Assembly (NCBI RefSeq): GCF_004769235.1
Contig: NZ_RQFG01000005.1
Span: forward strand, 992,001 to 1,056,000
Reading direction: 5' to 3'
Length of the DNA: 64,000 nucleotides
From: Leptospira kanakyensis
GTDB taxonomy: Bacteria; Spirochaetota; Leptospiria; Leptospirales; Leptospiraceae
The notes below the pieces were generated by a model. It was given only the letters and a program-made list of their open reading frames with translations, had not been told where the DNA came from and did no database searches. Made by a program: the position numbers and the translations under genes. This document shows, one piece after another, positions 14,451 to 23,879 of the stretch. The first letter of the stretch is position 1. Every line of letters starts with the position of its first letter.

Positions 14451-14840
14451 TTACTTCAATCGTTCCAGGACACCTTTTCGTTTCACAATATTTTTATAGT
14501 CCCATTGGATTTTTTTCGACTGGCTGAGCCAACGTTTCAGGTCTTTTTTCTTGATTTGACTAACATCTGTATATCGGGCTTCTGCTGCTTTAAAACTTCC
14601 TTCTGGTTCTAGTCCTTCTCCTTCAAAACTTTGGCCACTCCAAAACAAAAGACGAATACAAGTTTTTAATTTACTATAACCAACAATGGGATTCCCATCC
14701 AAAAACCAAACGGGATGAGCATGCCAAATTTTCTTTTCAGCTTTCGGTAAGTTTAAATTGATTTCCTGATACAGAAGATCACAAATTTCCTTATCTGTTG
14801 GTGATTGGGATTTATTATATGTTTCGATCTCTTTACTCAT
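14451..14840 (-). CDS. DUF1801-domain protein
   Basis: 129 residues, soluble, no signal. The YdhG-like DUF1801 pattern is visible: a helical N-terminus, KKIWHAHPVWFLDGNPIVGYSKLK in the middle (residues about 40-62) and LFWSGQSFEGEGLEPEGSFKAAEARY, ending with a lysine-rich helix with tryptophans. The family is a small alpha/beta fold of unknown biochemical role, sometimes described as an iron-sulfur or frataxin-like fold. Its 3' end abuts an attC-like site at 14396. Confidence 0.75.
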   Translation of the reverse strand: MSKEIETYNKSQSPTDKEICDLLYQEINLNLPKAEKKIWHAHPVWFLDGNPIVGYSKLKTCIRLLFWSGQSFEGEGLEPEGSFKAAEARYTDVSQIKKKDLKRWLSQSKKIQWDYKNIVKRKGVLERLK

Positions 14841-14935
14841 CTAGATACAACTCCCACCTTTTTTGCTGATACAAAATAAAATATAAAGTGTCCAAACCGA
14901 TAGGGAAGTTCCCAAAAACGATTTGGACTTAACAT

Positions 14936-15541
14936 TTATTTACAAACTTTCTTTAAAGTTGATACAACTTTTACATCAACATTAGGCCAAAGTTTACTCA
15001 CGCCATCAGAACCTTTATGTAAATCATTACATTCAGCATTTAATTTACTAAGTCCCGATTGTAATCCCAGTGCCACTACATCAACCGTTCCAGTCACTTC
15101 GAGAACATCTTCTTTCCAAACAAAATTGACTGGCGCCGTTGTTTTAGCATTTCCGAATCTTAAATTCAGTTTTGCAGTTCCAGTTTCTCCTGTGCTAATG
15201 TCAGAAAAGGATCCAGAAATTTTTCCATTCCCTTTTACAGAGCCAAAAAAGAATTTTTTAATTTTTCCATCGCGATCAGGAACACCCGAATTAGCAGTAG
15301 AAGAATCAATTTGAAATTGAATTGATTTTACTGCACCAAACTTTGATTTGTCTTTTTGTTTGCCAGTTACCTTGATGGAATCAAACTTGCCTTTAACACC
15401 TGTTTTCTCTGTAAATTTGAACGCTGTCCACTCTAATGAGGTTTGGGATGGATCATATTCGTATGTGCAGTTTTCTTGTGCAATCAGTCCGGTGGAAAAA
15501 TTGAGTGCGATTAGTACCAAAATGGAATAAAAAATTTTCAT
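14936..15541 (-). CDS. YceI-family periplasmic protein
   Basis: 201 residues. Signal peptide of about 21 residues (cleavage after GLIA, mature start QENC). The lipocalin-like YceI beta-barrel is indicated by YEYDPSQTSLEWTAFKFTEK near the N-terminus and FKSI-type strands through to VSTLKKVCK at the end; the two cysteines near the two ends could be bonded. YceI proteins bind isoprenoid or other lipid ligands in the periplasm. Transcribed divergently from the secretion operon at 15619, with a 77-bp shared region that must hold both promoters. Confidence 0.85.
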   Translation of the reverse strand: MKIFYSILVLIALNFSTGLIAQENCTYEYDPSQTSLEWTAFKFTEKTGVKGKFDSIKVTGKQKDKSKFGAVKSIQFQIDSSTANSGVPDRDGKIKKFFFGSVKGNGKISGSFSDISTGETGTAKLNLRFGNAKTTAPVNFVWKEDVLEVTGTVDVVALGLQSGLSKLNAECNDLHKGSDGVSKLWPNVDVKVVSTLKKVCK

Positions 15542-15618
15542 AGGAACCTCTGGTTGAAAATAGAAAATCTAGAACAAAGTTTTGTCAAGTGTAGTCTAAG
15601 GTTCGAATCGCAATTCAC

Positions 15619-17847
15619 ATGTTAAAATTTTTACGTTTGTTGGTATTTCATTTTAGGAACCAACTCTTCAAGGCAAAAGAAGAAAGTTTTGATCCAAGAC
15701 TTTTTTCCCATGAAGATTTGGCAAAATCCGTTTTAGACTTTTTATCGGAGTCTTTGCACATCCATTCTGTCCCAAGTCAAATTATAGAAGGGTTTCGTTC
15801 CCTTAGAAGTAAATATAGAATCCTTTCCAATCAGAATTTTTATGAATTTCTTTTTGCAGCATCACACCAATACCAAATCCGCCTTAATATCGTCCAAAAA
15901 ACATTACAAGACATAAAGTCTTTTATCTCCCAAGACTCACCATTTGTTTTTCAAACTCCCAGTGAAACTCATAACTTATCTGAATTTTACGCAATTATCA
16001 GTTACCAAACTTCTTCCTATTTAGTAAAACCTCTACATGGATTTGACAATGAAGGAGAATGGTATTCCGAAAAAGAATTAATGAAATTCATCGGAATCAA
16101 ATCAAATAAAGATTCTGTAGATTGGATCATTGCCGAACCTACTTTTCCATTTACAACAAACAAAGAAGTTACCGGTTCCCATTCTGCTGTTAAAAATGCA
16201 TTAAAACAAATTTCACATTTGATCCGAATGGAATCCAAAGATGTTTGGATTGTTTTTATTTACGGAATTGGAATTGGAATTTTATCTTTAGTTGTACCTG
16301 TTGCAACTTCCTCACTTGTTAATATTGTAGCCTTTGGAGTTTTAATCCAACCAGTTATCATATTAACATTGTTAGTTGTATTTTTCCTTGGATTTGCTGG
16401 GGCCATGCAAACCATCCAAATCTATGTTGTGGAAATCTTACAAAGACGTGTGTTTGTTAGAATTGCTACAGAGTTTGCTGTCAAATTTCCTAAAATCAGA
16501 CAGGATGTTTTGGACAAACACCACAACCCAGAACTTGTGAATCGTTTTTTTGATACAATGACAATTCAAAAGTCCATTCATTCCTTATTAGTTGATGGTT
16601 TATCCGTAGTTCTAACTACAGTCATTGGTTTTGTTCTGATTTCCTTTTATCACCCTATCTTTATCGTATTTTCTTTTCTCATTTTATTTATTGGTGGGTA
16701 TTGGGTTACGTATCGATTAGGAAAACCAGCCGCAGAAAACTATATCAAAATTTCGAAAGAAAAATACAAAGTCGCGGCATGGCTAGAAGAAATATCCAGA
16801 CATTCTGCCCTCTTCCATTCTACCTTTGGTTCCAATTTTGCTTTGGACAAAGCGGATTCCTTCATCAGAGATTATTTGTATGCTAGGAAAAAATACTTTT
16901 TTAATTATATCCGCCAAATCATTGGACTTGTTGGGATCCAAGCATTGGCAAGTGCCATCGTACTTGGGTTAGGTGGTTATTTAGTCATCCATAGACAACT
17001 TACCATTGGACAACTAGTAGCGGCCGAACTTGTCATTGCAAAAGTACTCAGTGATATATCCAAATTCGGCAAACAATTAGACAGTTTTTATAGTTTGATT
17101 GCGGCTGTTGATAAAATCAATTCCGTATTCCACTTACCAACAATTCCAGTCAAAACGGTAGAATTTGAAATTCCGGAAGGGCCAATCCAAGTGCAACTTT
17201 CTGGAATCAATTATTCTCTCACCAACGGTCACAAAATTTTTAACAAATTTGATTTAAAAGTAACACCTGGTAAATCCATCGGAATCTCATCTAACACACC
17301 GTATGATGCTCATATTTTATTAGATCTGATCTGTGGGATGCGAACACCAACATCCGGAATTGTTGAATACAACCACCAAAACATCCATGAAGTTTCTAAA
17401 GAACAGATTCATTCTTTTACTTTTTTGATTCGCGGAAATGAAATCTTCGAAGGAACCATTCTCGAAAACATTCGTGTGGGTAGAGAAGAAATCTCTCTAA
17501 TCGAAATCAGACAACTTTTAGAAGAATTAGGTATTTGGGAAACCATCCAATCCCTCCCTAATGGAATCCATACCCCACTTTTGACATTTGGTCATCCCTT
17601 TGATACGATCCAAACCACTGTGATTTCTATCGCCCGGGCAATTCTTGGAAAACCAAAACTTTTGTTAATTGATGGGAACTTAGATCTTTTACCTCCACAC
17701 CTACTTACTGCTTGTCTCAAAGTTTTGTTACAAAAAAATAGGAACTGGACTCTACTTGTTGTGTCAAAATCACCAAATCTTCTTTCACAAATGGATCAGA
17801 TTTTGCGATTGGAAACAGATTCCCATTCCTTAAAGGTAAACTCTTAA
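15619..17847 (+). CDS. Type I secretion-like ABC protein with non-catalytic ATPase domain
   Basis: 742 residues. An N-terminal soluble region of about 200 residues precedes a six-helix ABC exporter membrane domain (about 210-500) and a C-terminal ABC ATPase-like domain (about 525-735). The ATPase domain lacks every catalytic motif: the Walker A position reads GISSNTPYDAHILLDL with no GKS/T, the LSGGQ position reads GHPFDTIQTTV, Walker B keeps LLLIDG but has Gly for the catalytic Glu, and the H-loop His is Lys. The frame is intact and the neighbours form a complete secretion set, so this is probably a maintained pseudo-ATPase, not decay. Confidence 0.85.
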   Translation: MLKFLRLLVFHFRNQLFKAKEESFDPRLFSHEDLAKSVLDFLSESLHIHSVPSQIIEGFRSLRSKYRILSNQNFYEFLFAASHQYQIRLNIVQKTLQDIKSFISQDSPFVFQTPSETHNLSEFYAIISYQTSSYLVKPLHGFDNEGEWYSEKELMKFIGIKSNKDSVDWIIAEPTFPFTTNKEVTGSHSAVKNALKQISHLIRMESKDVWIVFIYGIGIGILSLVVPVATSSLVNIVAFGVLIQPVIILTLLVVFFLGFAGAMQTIQIYVVEILQRRVFVRIATEFAVKFPKIRQDVLDKHHNPELVNRFFDTMTIQKSIHSLLVDGLSVVLTTVIGFVLISFYHPIFIVFSFLILFIGGYWVTYRLGKPAAENYIKISKEKYKVAAWLEEISRHSALFHSTFGSNFALDKADSFIRDYLYARKKYFFNYIRQIIGLVGIQALASAIVLGLGGYLVIHRQLTIGQLVAAELVIAKVLSDISKFGKQLDSFYSLIAAVDKINSVFHLPTIPVKTVEFEIPEGPIQVQLSGINYSLTNGHKIFNKFDLKVTPGKSIGISSNTPYDAHILLDLICGMRTPTSGIVEYNHQNIHEVSKEQIHSFTFLIRGNEIFEGTILENIRVGREEISLIEIRQLLEELGIWETIQSLPNGIHTPLLTFGHPFDTIQTTVISIARAILGKPKLLLIDGNLDLLPPHLLTACLKVLLQKNRNWTLLVVSKSPNLLSQMDQILRLETDSHSLKVNS

Positions 17848-17868
17848 GTTTGGTTGATAAAAACTGAT

Positions 17869-19206
17869 ATGTCACAAAAATGGAAACTTCATAAAAATTT
17901 ACCTTCCTATCGTTTGGTACAAACAGCTTTGCCTGCACAAAGCCTTGCTTATCTACTTACCATCATTTTCTTTTTGAGTCTTCTCATTCTATTATACGTT
18001 CCTTGGCAACAAACTACGATGGGATTTGGAAGGGTTGTTGCTTATGCACCCCTAGACCGTCAACAAGTCATCGAATCTCCCATCAGTGGACGTGTTGTAA
18101 AATGGCATGTACACGAAGGAACAAGAGTCAAAAAGGGAGATCCAATCATTGATATTTCCGATAACGATCCAAATTTTATTAGTAGGATCCGGGAAGAAAA
18201 AAATGCACTTTTACAACGATTAGAAGCAGCAAGAGCCAGAGAAGATAACATTCGTTCGCGGATCATTAGTTTACGTTCTTCCCGAGGTAGTGCTGTGGAT
18301 GCGGCAGACTCCAGAAGGATGATGGCAAAAGATCGAGTACGTGCCAGCGAACAAGCAGTAGATGCAGCAAAGGCTGCTTTAAAAACTGCCAATCTTAATT
18401 TAGATCGTCAAAAACAATTGTGGGAAAAAGGCCTCACGTCCAAACGAACATTGGAACTGGCAGAACTAGAACATACCAATGCAGAGACGGGTCTTGATCG
18501 CGCAAAAGCAACCTACGATGCAGCCATCAAAGAAGAAAGGGCTTTGTACAGCGATACGGGAAAAGTGGCCCAAGATGCAGAAGCATCCATCAATGATGCA
18601 AAAGCATCCTTAGCATCAGCACAATCCGAAGTGGCTCGTGTTTTGGAAGACCTTCCTAAACTCGAAGCTAGGTTATCTAGACAAGAAACCCAAGAAATAT
18701 TTGCCCCTAGAGACGGAACCATCATGCGAATTTTGGTGAACCCTGACACCCAACAAGTAAAAGAAGGGGACGGGGTTGCAATTCTTGTTCCCGATGCGGA
18801 AGACAAAGCAGTAGAACTTTTTATCTCCGGCAACGATATACCACTCGTTGGTGAAGGAAGAAAGGTTCGATTACAATTCCAAGGATACCCTGTTTTACAA
18901 ATCAGCGGTTGGCCTGAAACTGCTGTGGGAACTTTTGGTGGAACTGTTAAACTTGTTGATATTACTGACAATGGCTCTGGAAATTTCCGAGTGCTTGTCA
19001 TTCCCGATAGAGATGATAGAAAATGGCCGTCTAGCCGTTATCTCAGACAAGGAGTAAGAGCCAAAGGTTGGATTTTTCTTAACCGTGTGAGTGTTGGTTA
19101 TGAACTATGGAGAAGGTTTAACGACTTCCCACCAAACTTACCAATGGATGACCCAGAAATGAAATCATTGTTAGATGAAACTGGAAGTGGGGATAAGGTC
19201 AAATGA
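17869..19206 (+). CDS. HlyD-family membrane fusion protein
   Basis: 445 residues from the ATG at 17869 (an in-frame TTG lies 15 bases earlier). One membrane segment at about 27-50 anchors it. A lipoyl-like half-motif GRVVKWHVHEGTRVKKGDPI (about 75-95) is followed by a long alanine/arginine/glutamate-rich coiled coil (about 105-265) and the second lipoyl half (IFAPRDGTIMRILV), then the beta-barrel domain. This is the periplasmic adaptor linking an inner-membrane ABC protein to a TolC channel. It lies 21 bp after the ABC gene and overlaps the TolC-like gene by four bases (ATGA). Confidence 0.92.
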   Translation: MSQKWKLHKNLPSYRLVQTALPAQSLAYLLTIIFFLSLLILLYVPWQQTTMGFGRVVAYAPLDRQQVIESPISGRVVKWHVHEGTRVKKGDPIIDISDNDPNFISRIREEKNALLQRLEAARAREDNIRSRIISLRSSRGSAVDAADSRRMMAKDRVRASEQAVDAAKAALKTANLNLDRQKQLWEKGLTSKRTLELAELEHTNAETGLDRAKATYDAAIKEERALYSDTGKVAQDAEASINDAKASLASAQSEVARVLEDLPKLEARLSRQETQEIFAPRDGTIMRILVNPDTQQVKEGDGVAILVPDAEDKAVELFISGNDIPLVGEGRKVRLQFQGYPVLQISGWPETAVGTFGGTVKLVDITDNGSGNFRVLVIPDRDDRKWPSSRYLRQGVRAKGWIFLNRVSVGYELWRRFNDFPPNLPMDDPEMKSLLDETGSGDKVK

Positions 19207-20699
19207 TTCGTAGACTAAATCAATCCCTACTCGCGTTCCTTTGTCCTTTTGGAATGTTTTTTGCCTTTGTCATAGAGGCAGATCCAACACGTGATCCATT
19301 TGAATCCTTACATGGCCCAAACATATATTCTCAGGATTATATCAACCAACAACCTGGGGTACTCACGTTAGGTGAACTTTTGAAGTCCGTAGAGAAATCT
19401 TATCCATTAGTTCTTGCAGCAGAAAAACTTTTAACGGAAGCCGAGTACAACTATCTCGCAGCCGAAGGGGCCTTTGATTTACAATTTAAATCAATGGGAA
19501 CCACAAAACCTATGGGTTATTATACAAACAATGCTGCAGATGCTGTATTTGAAAAACCAACACCACTTGGGGGAACTTCCTTTTTCGCTGGTTATCGGAT
19601 TGGGCGTGGAACCTTTCCCGTTTATGATGGGAGGAGAGAAACAAACGATCATGGTGAAGTTCGGGCGGGTGCTATCTTTCCCCTGATGCGCAATCGAGAG
19701 ATTGATAAAAACAGAGCCGATATCAAAAAGGCAGACCTTGACCGAAGACTGGCTGAACTCTCCATTCAAAAACTGAAAATCGAAGTTACGAAAGAGGCCA
19801 CAAGAAGGTATTGGAAATGGGTGGCCAGTGGCCAAGAATATTTGGTCAACAAAGACTTGTTAGCAATAGCAAAAAACAGACAAGATCAAATTTCCCAACG
19901 TATTAAGTTAGGTGACATCCCAAAAATGGAAGGAACGGAAAATGACCGCGCCATTTTACAAAGAGAATCTCAATTTGTTTCTGCAGAACGAGAGATGCAA
20001 AAAGCTGCTATCGATTTATCTTTATTCTTACGTGCCCCCGATGGAAATTTAATCCTTCCGACAACGAACAGATTGCCCATTGGATTTCCGAAACCCATTG
20101 ATTATAAAAAAGTGGAATTGGAAAAAAGTATCAAACTCGCTTGGAAATTCAGACCGGAACTACAAGACTTCGAATTCAAACGAGACAAAGTTCGAGTAGA
20201 CCAGGACATGGGATACAATTCATTAAAACCGCAAGTGGATTTAGTGGTCGCAGGTTCCCAAGACTTTGGGCCAGGTTCTGTCACAAAGGCCAAACCGGAA
20301 CTCGAAGCCTCTCTCATCCTGAACATTCCCATCCAAACCAAAAGGCCGAGAGGTCTTATTGGTGCCGCTGAAGCAAAGATTGCCCAACTGGATCAAGAAT
20401 TACAATTTTCAAAAGACAAAATCAAAACGGAAGTCCAAGATTCCATATCTGAGGTGATTGCTTCAGCAAAACGCGTAACAGTGACTCAAAATGAAGTCGA
20501 ACTTGCACGAAAATTAGAAGAGATGGAAAGAGAACGATTTGCACTAGGTGATTCCACTCTGCTATTCGTGAACATTCGTGAACAAACAAGCGCGGAAGCT
20601 GCAGTTCGAGAAATTAAGGCCTTGTACGATCACCATGTAGCCATTGCCCATTTCCAAGCTTCCACAGCTTCAATCCTACAAATTTCTCCATTTCCTTAA
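19203..20699 (+). CDS. TolC-family outer-membrane channel protein
   Basis: 498 residues with a signal peptide (about 1-26). Two outer-membrane-efflux-protein halves of long amphipathic helices are seen, around 60-265 (LTLGELLKSVEKSYPLVLAAEK opening) and 300-490 (IKLAWKFRPELQDFEFKRDK opening). The trimeric TolC-type channel would complete the tripartite exporter with the two upstream proteins. The start overlaps the adaptor gene by four bases, so the three proteins are co-translated. Cargo cannot be inferred; no RTX or peptide-leader gene is adjacent. Confidence 0.9.
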   Translation: MIRRLNQSLLAFLCPFGMFFAFVIEADPTRDPFESLHGPNIYSQDYINQQPGVLTLGELLKSVEKSYPLVLAAEKLLTEAEYNYLAAEGAFDLQFKSMGTTKPMGYYTNNAADAVFEKPTPLGGTSFFAGYRIGRGTFPVYDGRRETNDHGEVRAGAIFPLMRNREIDKNRADIKKADLDRRLAELSIQKLKIEVTKEATRRYWKWVASGQEYLVNKDLLAIAKNRQDQISQRIKLGDIPKMEGTENDRAILQRESQFVSAEREMQKAAIDLSLFLRAPDGNLILPTTNRLPIGFPKPIDYKKVELEKSIKLAWKFRPELQDFEFKRDKVRVDQDMGYNSLKPQVDLVVAGSQDFGPGSVTKAKPELEASLILNIPIQTKRPRGLIGAAEAKIAQLDQELQFSKDKIKTEVQDSISEVIASAKRVTVTQNEVELARKLEEMERERFALGDSTLLFVNIREQTSAEAAVREIKALYDHHVAIAHFQASTASILQISPFP

Positions 20700-20775
20700 T
20701 CTGATTTATTGTTCAGAAAAAAAACGACTTTCACTACTCAATGAATTTCTAAACTTCTTCCTAAAGAAGGTTTCT

Positions 20776-22488
20776 ATGCACGGGGAAGAGTCGCTATTAC
20801 AAGACATCGGTCTTAGTATTATTTTCGCTACAGTCTTAAGTCACATTGCCAGAGTCCTCAAACAACCGTTAATTTTAGGTTATATTATCGGTGGGGCTAT
20901 GCTCGGCAAGGAAATGGGTTTTGAGCTTGTCACCAATGAAGCAAGTATCGAACTCATTTCAGAAATTGGACTCATCCTACTACTTTTCATCATCGGATTA
21001 GAAATCAACTTGGCTGAACTCGCAAAAATGGGTAAGGCTATGTTCACTCTGGGAATCCTTCAGTTTACACTTTCCGTTGCCTTTGTATATTCCGTGTTTC
21101 CTTTTTTCGGGCTGTCCATCGGTTCTGAAAAATTTGATCTCCTCTATATTGCTGTCGCACTCTCCCTTAGTTCTACACTAATCGTTGTTAAGTTACTACA
21201 GGACAAAGTTGAAATCAATACCCTCTCAGGAAAACTAACCGTAGGGGTTTTGGTTTTTCAAGACATTTGGGCCATTTTGTTTATGGGGGTCCAACCTAAC
21301 TTAAACAACCCTGAAATCTTAAAAATTCTCACTTCTGTTGGGATCATCGTTTTACTCATCGCCTTTAGTTTTAGTGTCAGTCGTTACGTTTTAGCTAAGT
21401 TGTACAAAGCCTGCGCGAGTAGCCCAGAACTCATTCTATTAACATCAATTATGTGGTGTTTTTTTGTTTGTGGGATTGCAGGTAAAGTGGGACTATCCAA
21501 AGAAATGGGTGCTCTTGTTGCCGGTATGAGTATTGCAGCTTTCCCTTATGGTGCCGATGTCATATCCAAACTGATTGGTATCCGAGACTTTTTTGTGACT
21601 CTATTCTTTGTGGCTCTCGGACTAAAAGTACCTCTTCCTAGTTTGGAAGTCATCGGACTATCAGCAGCTATCATCACTCTTATGTTATTTGTAAGGATGA
21701 TTACCATTGCTCCTGTCATCATCAAACTTAACAAAGGGGTTCGAAATGGTTTCTTAACTGCACTCAACCTAGCACAGATTTCAGAATTCTCTCTCGTTAT
21801 TTTAGCGTTAGGTGCCGGATTCGAACACATCACTCCAAAACTACAAGCGGTGATTTTAACTTCGACCATCATTGCATCAGTTCTCTCCACATACATCATT
21901 ATGTATAACCATAACATAGCGGCGACGTTCGAAAGATTACTTGCTCGTGTAGGAATTTCTGACCAAGCGGAAGAATCTGGAAAGGATGACAAATCAGGTC
22001 ACGGTGGGCATGGAGGACATGGTGATGGAATGGTGCGAGACATCATTGTCCTTGGATATTTCCGAATTGCTCGGGCCTTTGTGGAATACTTAGAAGACTT
22101 ATCTCCGTCCCTTATCAAACGGATCATCATTGCTGACTACAATCCGGCCTTCAAAGAGGAACTCACAAACAAAGGATTCCTTTGGGCCTATGCCGACCTT
22201 GCCCATCCGGATTCTTTATCTCATATTGGCCTTCATGACGCTTCGATGGTCATCTGCACCATTTCTGACTCGTTCTTAAAAGGAACCAATAACAACCGTT
22301 TGCTTTCTACTCTTAGCAAACTCGCACCCAACGCAAAAATCATTCTCACTAGTGATGAACCAGGGGAAGCTAAAAAGTTAGTGGCGGATGGAGCCCAAAA
22401 AGTCATCATCCCCGGAGTAATCACTGGAGAATTTTTGTATGACTATATCTCTCGAGGGATGAGAAATAACGAAAGAGAAGTATCGTAA
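20776..22488 (+). CDS. CPA2-family cation/proton antiporter with RCK-like domain
   Basis: 570 residues from the ATG at 20776, with AAGAAGG five bases upstream; a longer frame inside the TolC gene is rejected. About twelve membrane helices (residues 10-395) with family signatures: LGYIIGGAMLGKEMG, ILLLFIIGLEINLAEL and the ALSLSSTLIVVKLL helix of KefB/KefC-type exchangers. A His-rich linker with repeated GHGG (about 413-422) leads to a TrkA-N/RCK-like domain (about 424-545). There the GxGxxG loop is GYFRIA, so nucleotide binding is doubtful. Likely exchanges K+ or Na+ for H+ at the inner membrane. Confidence 0.9.
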   Translation: MHGEESLLQDIGLSIIFATVLSHIARVLKQPLILGYIIGGAMLGKEMGFELVTNEASIELISEIGLILLLFIIGLEINLAELAKMGKAMFTLGILQFTLSVAFVYSVFPFFGLSIGSEKFDLLYIAVALSLSSTLIVVKLLQDKVEINTLSGKLTVGVLVFQDIWAILFMGVQPNLNNPEILKILTSVGIIVLLIAFSFSVSRYVLAKLYKACASSPELILLTSIMWCFFVCGIAGKVGLSKEMGALVAGMSIAAFPYGADVISKLIGIRDFFVTLFFVALGLKVPLPSLEVIGLSAAIITLMLFVRMITIAPVIIKLNKGVRNGFLTALNLAQISEFSLVILALGAGFEHITPKLQAVILTSTIIASVLSTYIIMYNHNIAATFERLLARVGISDQAEESGKDDKSGHGGHGGHGDGMVRDIIVLGYFRIARAFVEYLEDLSPSLIKRIIIADYNPAFKEELTNKGFLWAYADLAHPDSLSHIGLHDASMVICTISDSFLKGTNNNRLLSTLSKLAPNAKIILTSDEPGEAKKLVADGAQKVIIPGVITGEFLYDYISRGMRNNEREVS

Positions 22489-22522
22489 TTTTTTTCCTTT
22501 ACAAATGGATTAGAATCAAATG

Positions 22523-22543
22523 GTCTCTGTTTAAAACAGAGAC
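22523..22543 (+). terminator. Hairpin after the antiporter gene
   Basis: GTCTCTGTTT-A-AAACAGAGAC, perfect 10-bp arms, 35 bases after the antiporter stop. No T-run follows. It lies immediately left of the cassette boundary at 22557. Confidence 0.55.
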
Positions 22544-22555
22544 TCCATTGAATAC

Positions 22556-22571
22556 TGTTATGCGAAAGTTT
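22556..22571 (+). repeat. Left boundary of a plus-strand cassette
   Basis: TGTTATGCGAAAGTTT is identical to 23416-23431 at the far end of the same segment, and complementary at 15 of 16 positions to 23349-23364. This is the pattern left when a cassette is inserted at a GTT core. Confidence 0.75.
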
Positions 22572-22605
22572 ACAATCTCATTAAAAATTAAAAAAGGATA
22601 AAAAC

Positions 22606-23337
22606 ATGAAGAACATATTACTAATATTTCTAGTTATTTTAGTTGTAGGATGCTCAAGTTCTGCAGATAAAATCGTAAAAAAGTATAACCAAAGTATGAC
22701 TGTATCTGATCAAGAAAGAACTAATTGGTTTCCGAATGCTGAAAGCGTTAACAAATACGATAAAAGTTACAAGTCTCCTCTCTATTATACTGCTAGTTAT
22801 GGTGACTTTGATACATTCAATCATCTAATCAATATTGGTGCTGATTATCAAATTAAAGATTTATTTGGAAATAATCTACTTAGCGTCGCTTCTGGACTTA
22901 TGAGGTATGATGACAATTGTAAGAATCAATGCCTAGAAAATAGAATTAGCAGTAAATTGAAAATTATCAAAATTCTTAAAAACAAAGGTCTTTCTCCACT
23001 AAACGCAGAAGGCGAAAACGTAGCCGTGATTTCTGCAATTAGTTCATCCTTTTTCGAACCTATCCCTCTACTATTTTCCGAAACGGATTTAAAAAACAAA
23101 TCAACTCGTTTAGGGAACGAACTCGTCGGCTGTTATCGACCAGATGAAGATCTTTATTATTCTGGATTCCAAGATCAGGCGGAAACAAGATATCGAGACA
23201 AAATTAAAATCTTAAATTTTTTCCAAAACAAAGGTGTTAAGTTTGATAAAGGGAGAATTTGTAAATTAGAAGGTTTTGAAAAAGGTAATCTTCTTAAAAT
23301 CAAACTAGAATTTATCGCACTAGCAAAACAAATGTAA
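22606..23337 (+). CDS. Ankyrin-like lipoprotein
   Basis: 243 residues; AAAGGA lies eight bases before the ATG. The signal ends LVVGC-SSS, a clear lipobox (cysteine 16). Residues about 58-93 (PLYYTASYGDFDTFNHLIN, then IGADYQIKDLFGNNLLSVASG) form one to two ankyrin-type units, and about 120-140 (KILKNKGLSPLNAEGENVAVISA) another. Four or more cysteines occur in the mature part. Ankyrin units bind proteins; the partner is unknown. The gene with its downstream attC-like site forms a self-contained cassette (22557-23417). Confidence 0.8.
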   Translation: MKNILLIFLVILVVGCSSSADKIVKKYNQSMTVSDQERTNWFPNAESVNKYDKSYKSPLYYTASYGDFDTFNHLINIGADYQIKDLFGNNLLSVASGLMRYDDNCKNQCLENRISSKLKIIKILKNKGLSPLNAEGENVAVISAISSSFFEPIPLLFSETDLKNKSTRLGNELVGCYRPDEDLYYSGFQDQAETRYRDKIKILNFFQNKGVKFDKGRICKLEGFEKGNLLKIKLEFIALAKQM

Positions 23338-23348
23338 TTCCTTAAAGC

Positions 23349-23431
23349 AAACTTTCGTATAACAGCAAGGAAACGCTGCATTTCTGGACAAACCATAGCC
23401 CGGTCTGCAATAGTTTGTTATGCGAAAGTTT
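23349..23431 (+). repeat. attC-like element of the ankyrin-lipoprotein cassette
   Basis: 83 bp. Outer arms AAACTTTCGTATAACA (23349-23364) and TGTTATGCGAAAGTTT (23416-23431) are complementary at 15 of 16. The opening CGTATAACAGCAAGGAAACG then CTGC resembles the opening of the 7562-7729 element read in gene orientation. It is half the length of the large elements, with a shorter central stem. Confidence 0.75.
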
Positions 23432-23440
23432 TAAGAACTT

Positions 23441-23842
23441 ATGTCTTTATTAATTGCACATACACAAGAAGTTATTTATTTTTATACTGTATTTGCAATT
23501 TTTCTATATATCATTTGTTCCATTCTAAAAAATTGGATCTCCATGTATTTCTTCAAATATTCTTTACATCCATTTTGCTTTTTCCTAGGTGATTGTATCG
23601 GATTACTTGGATATATTTTCTTCTCAGATTATATTTACGATAATCAAATCATTGGAGATTCGGAGGTAATTGCATTTTTCGTTCCTTTTTTCCCATTTAT
23701 ATTGAGCCATTTTATAATTTTTTATTTCTTTTCACCCAAAAATACAAAAACAAACTTATTCAAAAAATCTTTACTGATAGGAATGATAACCCCTAGTATA
23801 TTTTGGATTTGCTCAGATCTTATTAATGAAATTATTAAGTAA
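23441..23842 (+). CDS. Small membrane protein, unknown
   Basis: 133 residues with four hydrophobic segments (about 10-28, 42-62, 72-95, 105-125). No family recognised. It begins 10 bases after the attC-like element, so it opens the next cassette; no further element separates it from the YdeI-like gene 37 bp downstream, and the two may share one cassette. Confidence 0.6.
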   Translation: MSLLIAHTQEVIYFYTVFAIFLYIICSILKNWISMYFFKYSLHPFCFFLGDCIGLLGYIFFSDYIYDNQIIGDSEVIAFFVPFFPFILSHFIIFYFFSPKNTKTNLFKKSLLIGMITPSIFWICSDLINEIIK

Positions 23843-23879
23843 GAAAAAATATTGTGATTAGCAGCTAAATGCAATATTT

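Noticed and set aside
15600..15609. GGTTCGAATC, a tRNA T-loop-like sequence
   Set aside because: No matching T-stem, anticodon arm or acceptor stem around it; it is the region just before the ABC gene.
20644..20775. N-terminal extension of the antiporter
   Set aside because: It overlaps the TolC-like gene; the ATG at 20776 has a good ribosome site and matches the family start.
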